DNA from: Verrucomicrobiota bacterium
GTDB lineage: Bacteria; Verrucomicrobiota; Verrucomicrobiia; Limisphaerales; JAGWYX01
Direction of reading: 5' to 3'
Assembly (NCBI GenBank): GCA_018969165.1
Contig: JAGWYX010000235.1
Location: 1 to 6,462 of the forward strand
DNA: 6,462 bases
Shown here: positions 5,903 to 6,462 of the stretch, one piece after another
Numbering within the stretch: position 1 is the stretch's first letter
Layout: each line of letters starts with the position of its first letter
The notes under the pieces: generated by a model
What the model saw: the letters and a program-made list of their open reading frames with translations, nothing else
The model's database searches: none
What the model was told of the DNA's origin: nothing
Made by a program: the position numbers and the translations under genes

Positions 5903-6406
5903 ATGAACTTCGACGAAGAATCTGTACCATATCATGACGTGGCCCTGGTGTGTCTCAACGGACACGTGATTAACGACTCTGTCCGAAATATGCCACAGTT
6001 CAATAAGAAGTTCTGTGACAGGTGCGGTGAACCAACCATCCAAGAGTGCCCCGAGTGCAAAGAGAGCATTCAGGGTCATTACTGGACACCCGGTGTATTC
6101 GGAGTAGGCAAGGTGCCGGCGCCCAGTTTTTGCCAGCACTGCGGGAAGCCCTTTCCTTGGACGAAACGGAGACTTGCGGCCGCGAAGGAAGTGGCCGAAC
6201 AACTCAACGATATTTCACCTGCGGAGAAGCAACAACTGAAGCAGACAATTGATGATCTTGCCCATGAAGGTCCTCGCACAGAGCCCGCGAAGCTGCGCTT
6301 CAAAACAATCATGAGGAAGGTTGGGAAAGAATCCTACGACGTCATGAAAGGCGTGGTAACTGATTTGGTGAGCGAGACCGTAAAGAAGTCAATTTTCGGA
6401 GGATAA
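5903..6406 (+). CDS. DUF2321-type multi-zinc-ribbon protein
   Basis: A 167-residue protein of the DUF2321 family, function unknown. The hallmark N-terminus is VPYHDVALVCLNGHVIND (residues 8-25), with Cys17 and His21. Three CxxC knuckles follow: CDRC (38-41), CPEC (49-52) and CQHC (77-80), the last followed by GKPFPWT, a recognisable end to the zinc region. This arrangement would bind about two zinc ions. The C-terminal half (about 88-165) is charged and helical (AAAKEVAEQLNDISPAEKQQ), ending in an amphipathic helix near VTDLVSETVKKSI. The start at 5903 is preferred because the family's conserved region begins immediately after it. The TTG-initiated extension from 5813 is Arg/His-rich and would place the start within the promoter. 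No strong Shine-Dalgarno is visible. The 56 nt after the stop contain no feature I recognise. Family call is confident from the motif pattern; any role in the neighbouring systems is unproven. Confidence 0.88.
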   Translation: MNFDEESVPYHDVALVCLNGHVINDSVRNMPQFNKKFCDRCGEPTIQECPECKESIQGHYWTPGVFGVGKVPAPSFCQHCGKPFPWTKRRLAAAKEVAEQLNDISPAEKQQLKQTIDDLAHEGPRTEPAKLRFKTIMRKVGKESYDVMKGVVTDLVSETVKKSIFGG

Positions 6407-6462
6407 CGGAGATTCACGCCACGTATCCACCCTCCATCCACAACCCCTCACGGCCGCTCTGT

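Overview
The window is an accessory or mobile-element segment from a GC-rich bacterium. Coding is dense on both strands, codons are GC-biased at third positions, and no housekeeping genes are present. The gene families (a zinc-ribbon serine recombinase, a SIR2-like NADase, an orphan P-loop ATPase, and small zinc-ribbon proteins) are typical of integrated elements and defence islands in environmental bacteria. I cannot name the host phylum from this sequence alone.

Layout, left to right. Positions 1-1619 (minus) hold a serine site-specific recombinase with an intact N-terminus; it runs open off the left edge. A 100-residue protein on the same strand (1623-1925) ends 3 nt before the recombinase start, so the two form a tightly coupled pair. 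A divergent plus-strand gene starts at 1965, only 39 nt away. It encodes a 191-residue protein with a ParB-like GDGxHRAVAL motif near its end. After a 194-nt gap comes a translationally coupled plus-strand pair: an 80-residue four-cysteine zinc-ribbon protein (2735-2977) and a 296-residue SIR2-like protein (2977-3867), joined by an ATGA overlap. A 214-nt spacer (3868-4081) contains a palindromic stretch. It leads into a 460-residue P-loop ATPase with a probable C-terminal winged helix (4082-5464).

From the ATPase stop codon to about 5726 lies a compact non-coding array. It has six copies of GGGTGGACTT in both orientations, a 12-bp perfect inverted repeat at its two outer ends, and several nested hairpins. 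A sigma70-like promoter (5795-5822) then precedes a 167-residue multi-zinc-ribbon protein of the DUF2321 type (5903-6406). The last 56 nt hold nothing I recognise.

How the parts may work together is inference. The recombinase and its small partner look like the integration module. The zinc-ribbon/SIR2 pair looks like a compact NAD-depleting defence module in which the small protein could be sensor, regulator or partner. The ATPase and the adjacent nested repeat array look like a protein-plus-cis-site unit, such as an initiator/helicase and its origin or binding-site cluster. The two places most worth following up are the zinc-ribbon/SIR2 operon and the repeat array.
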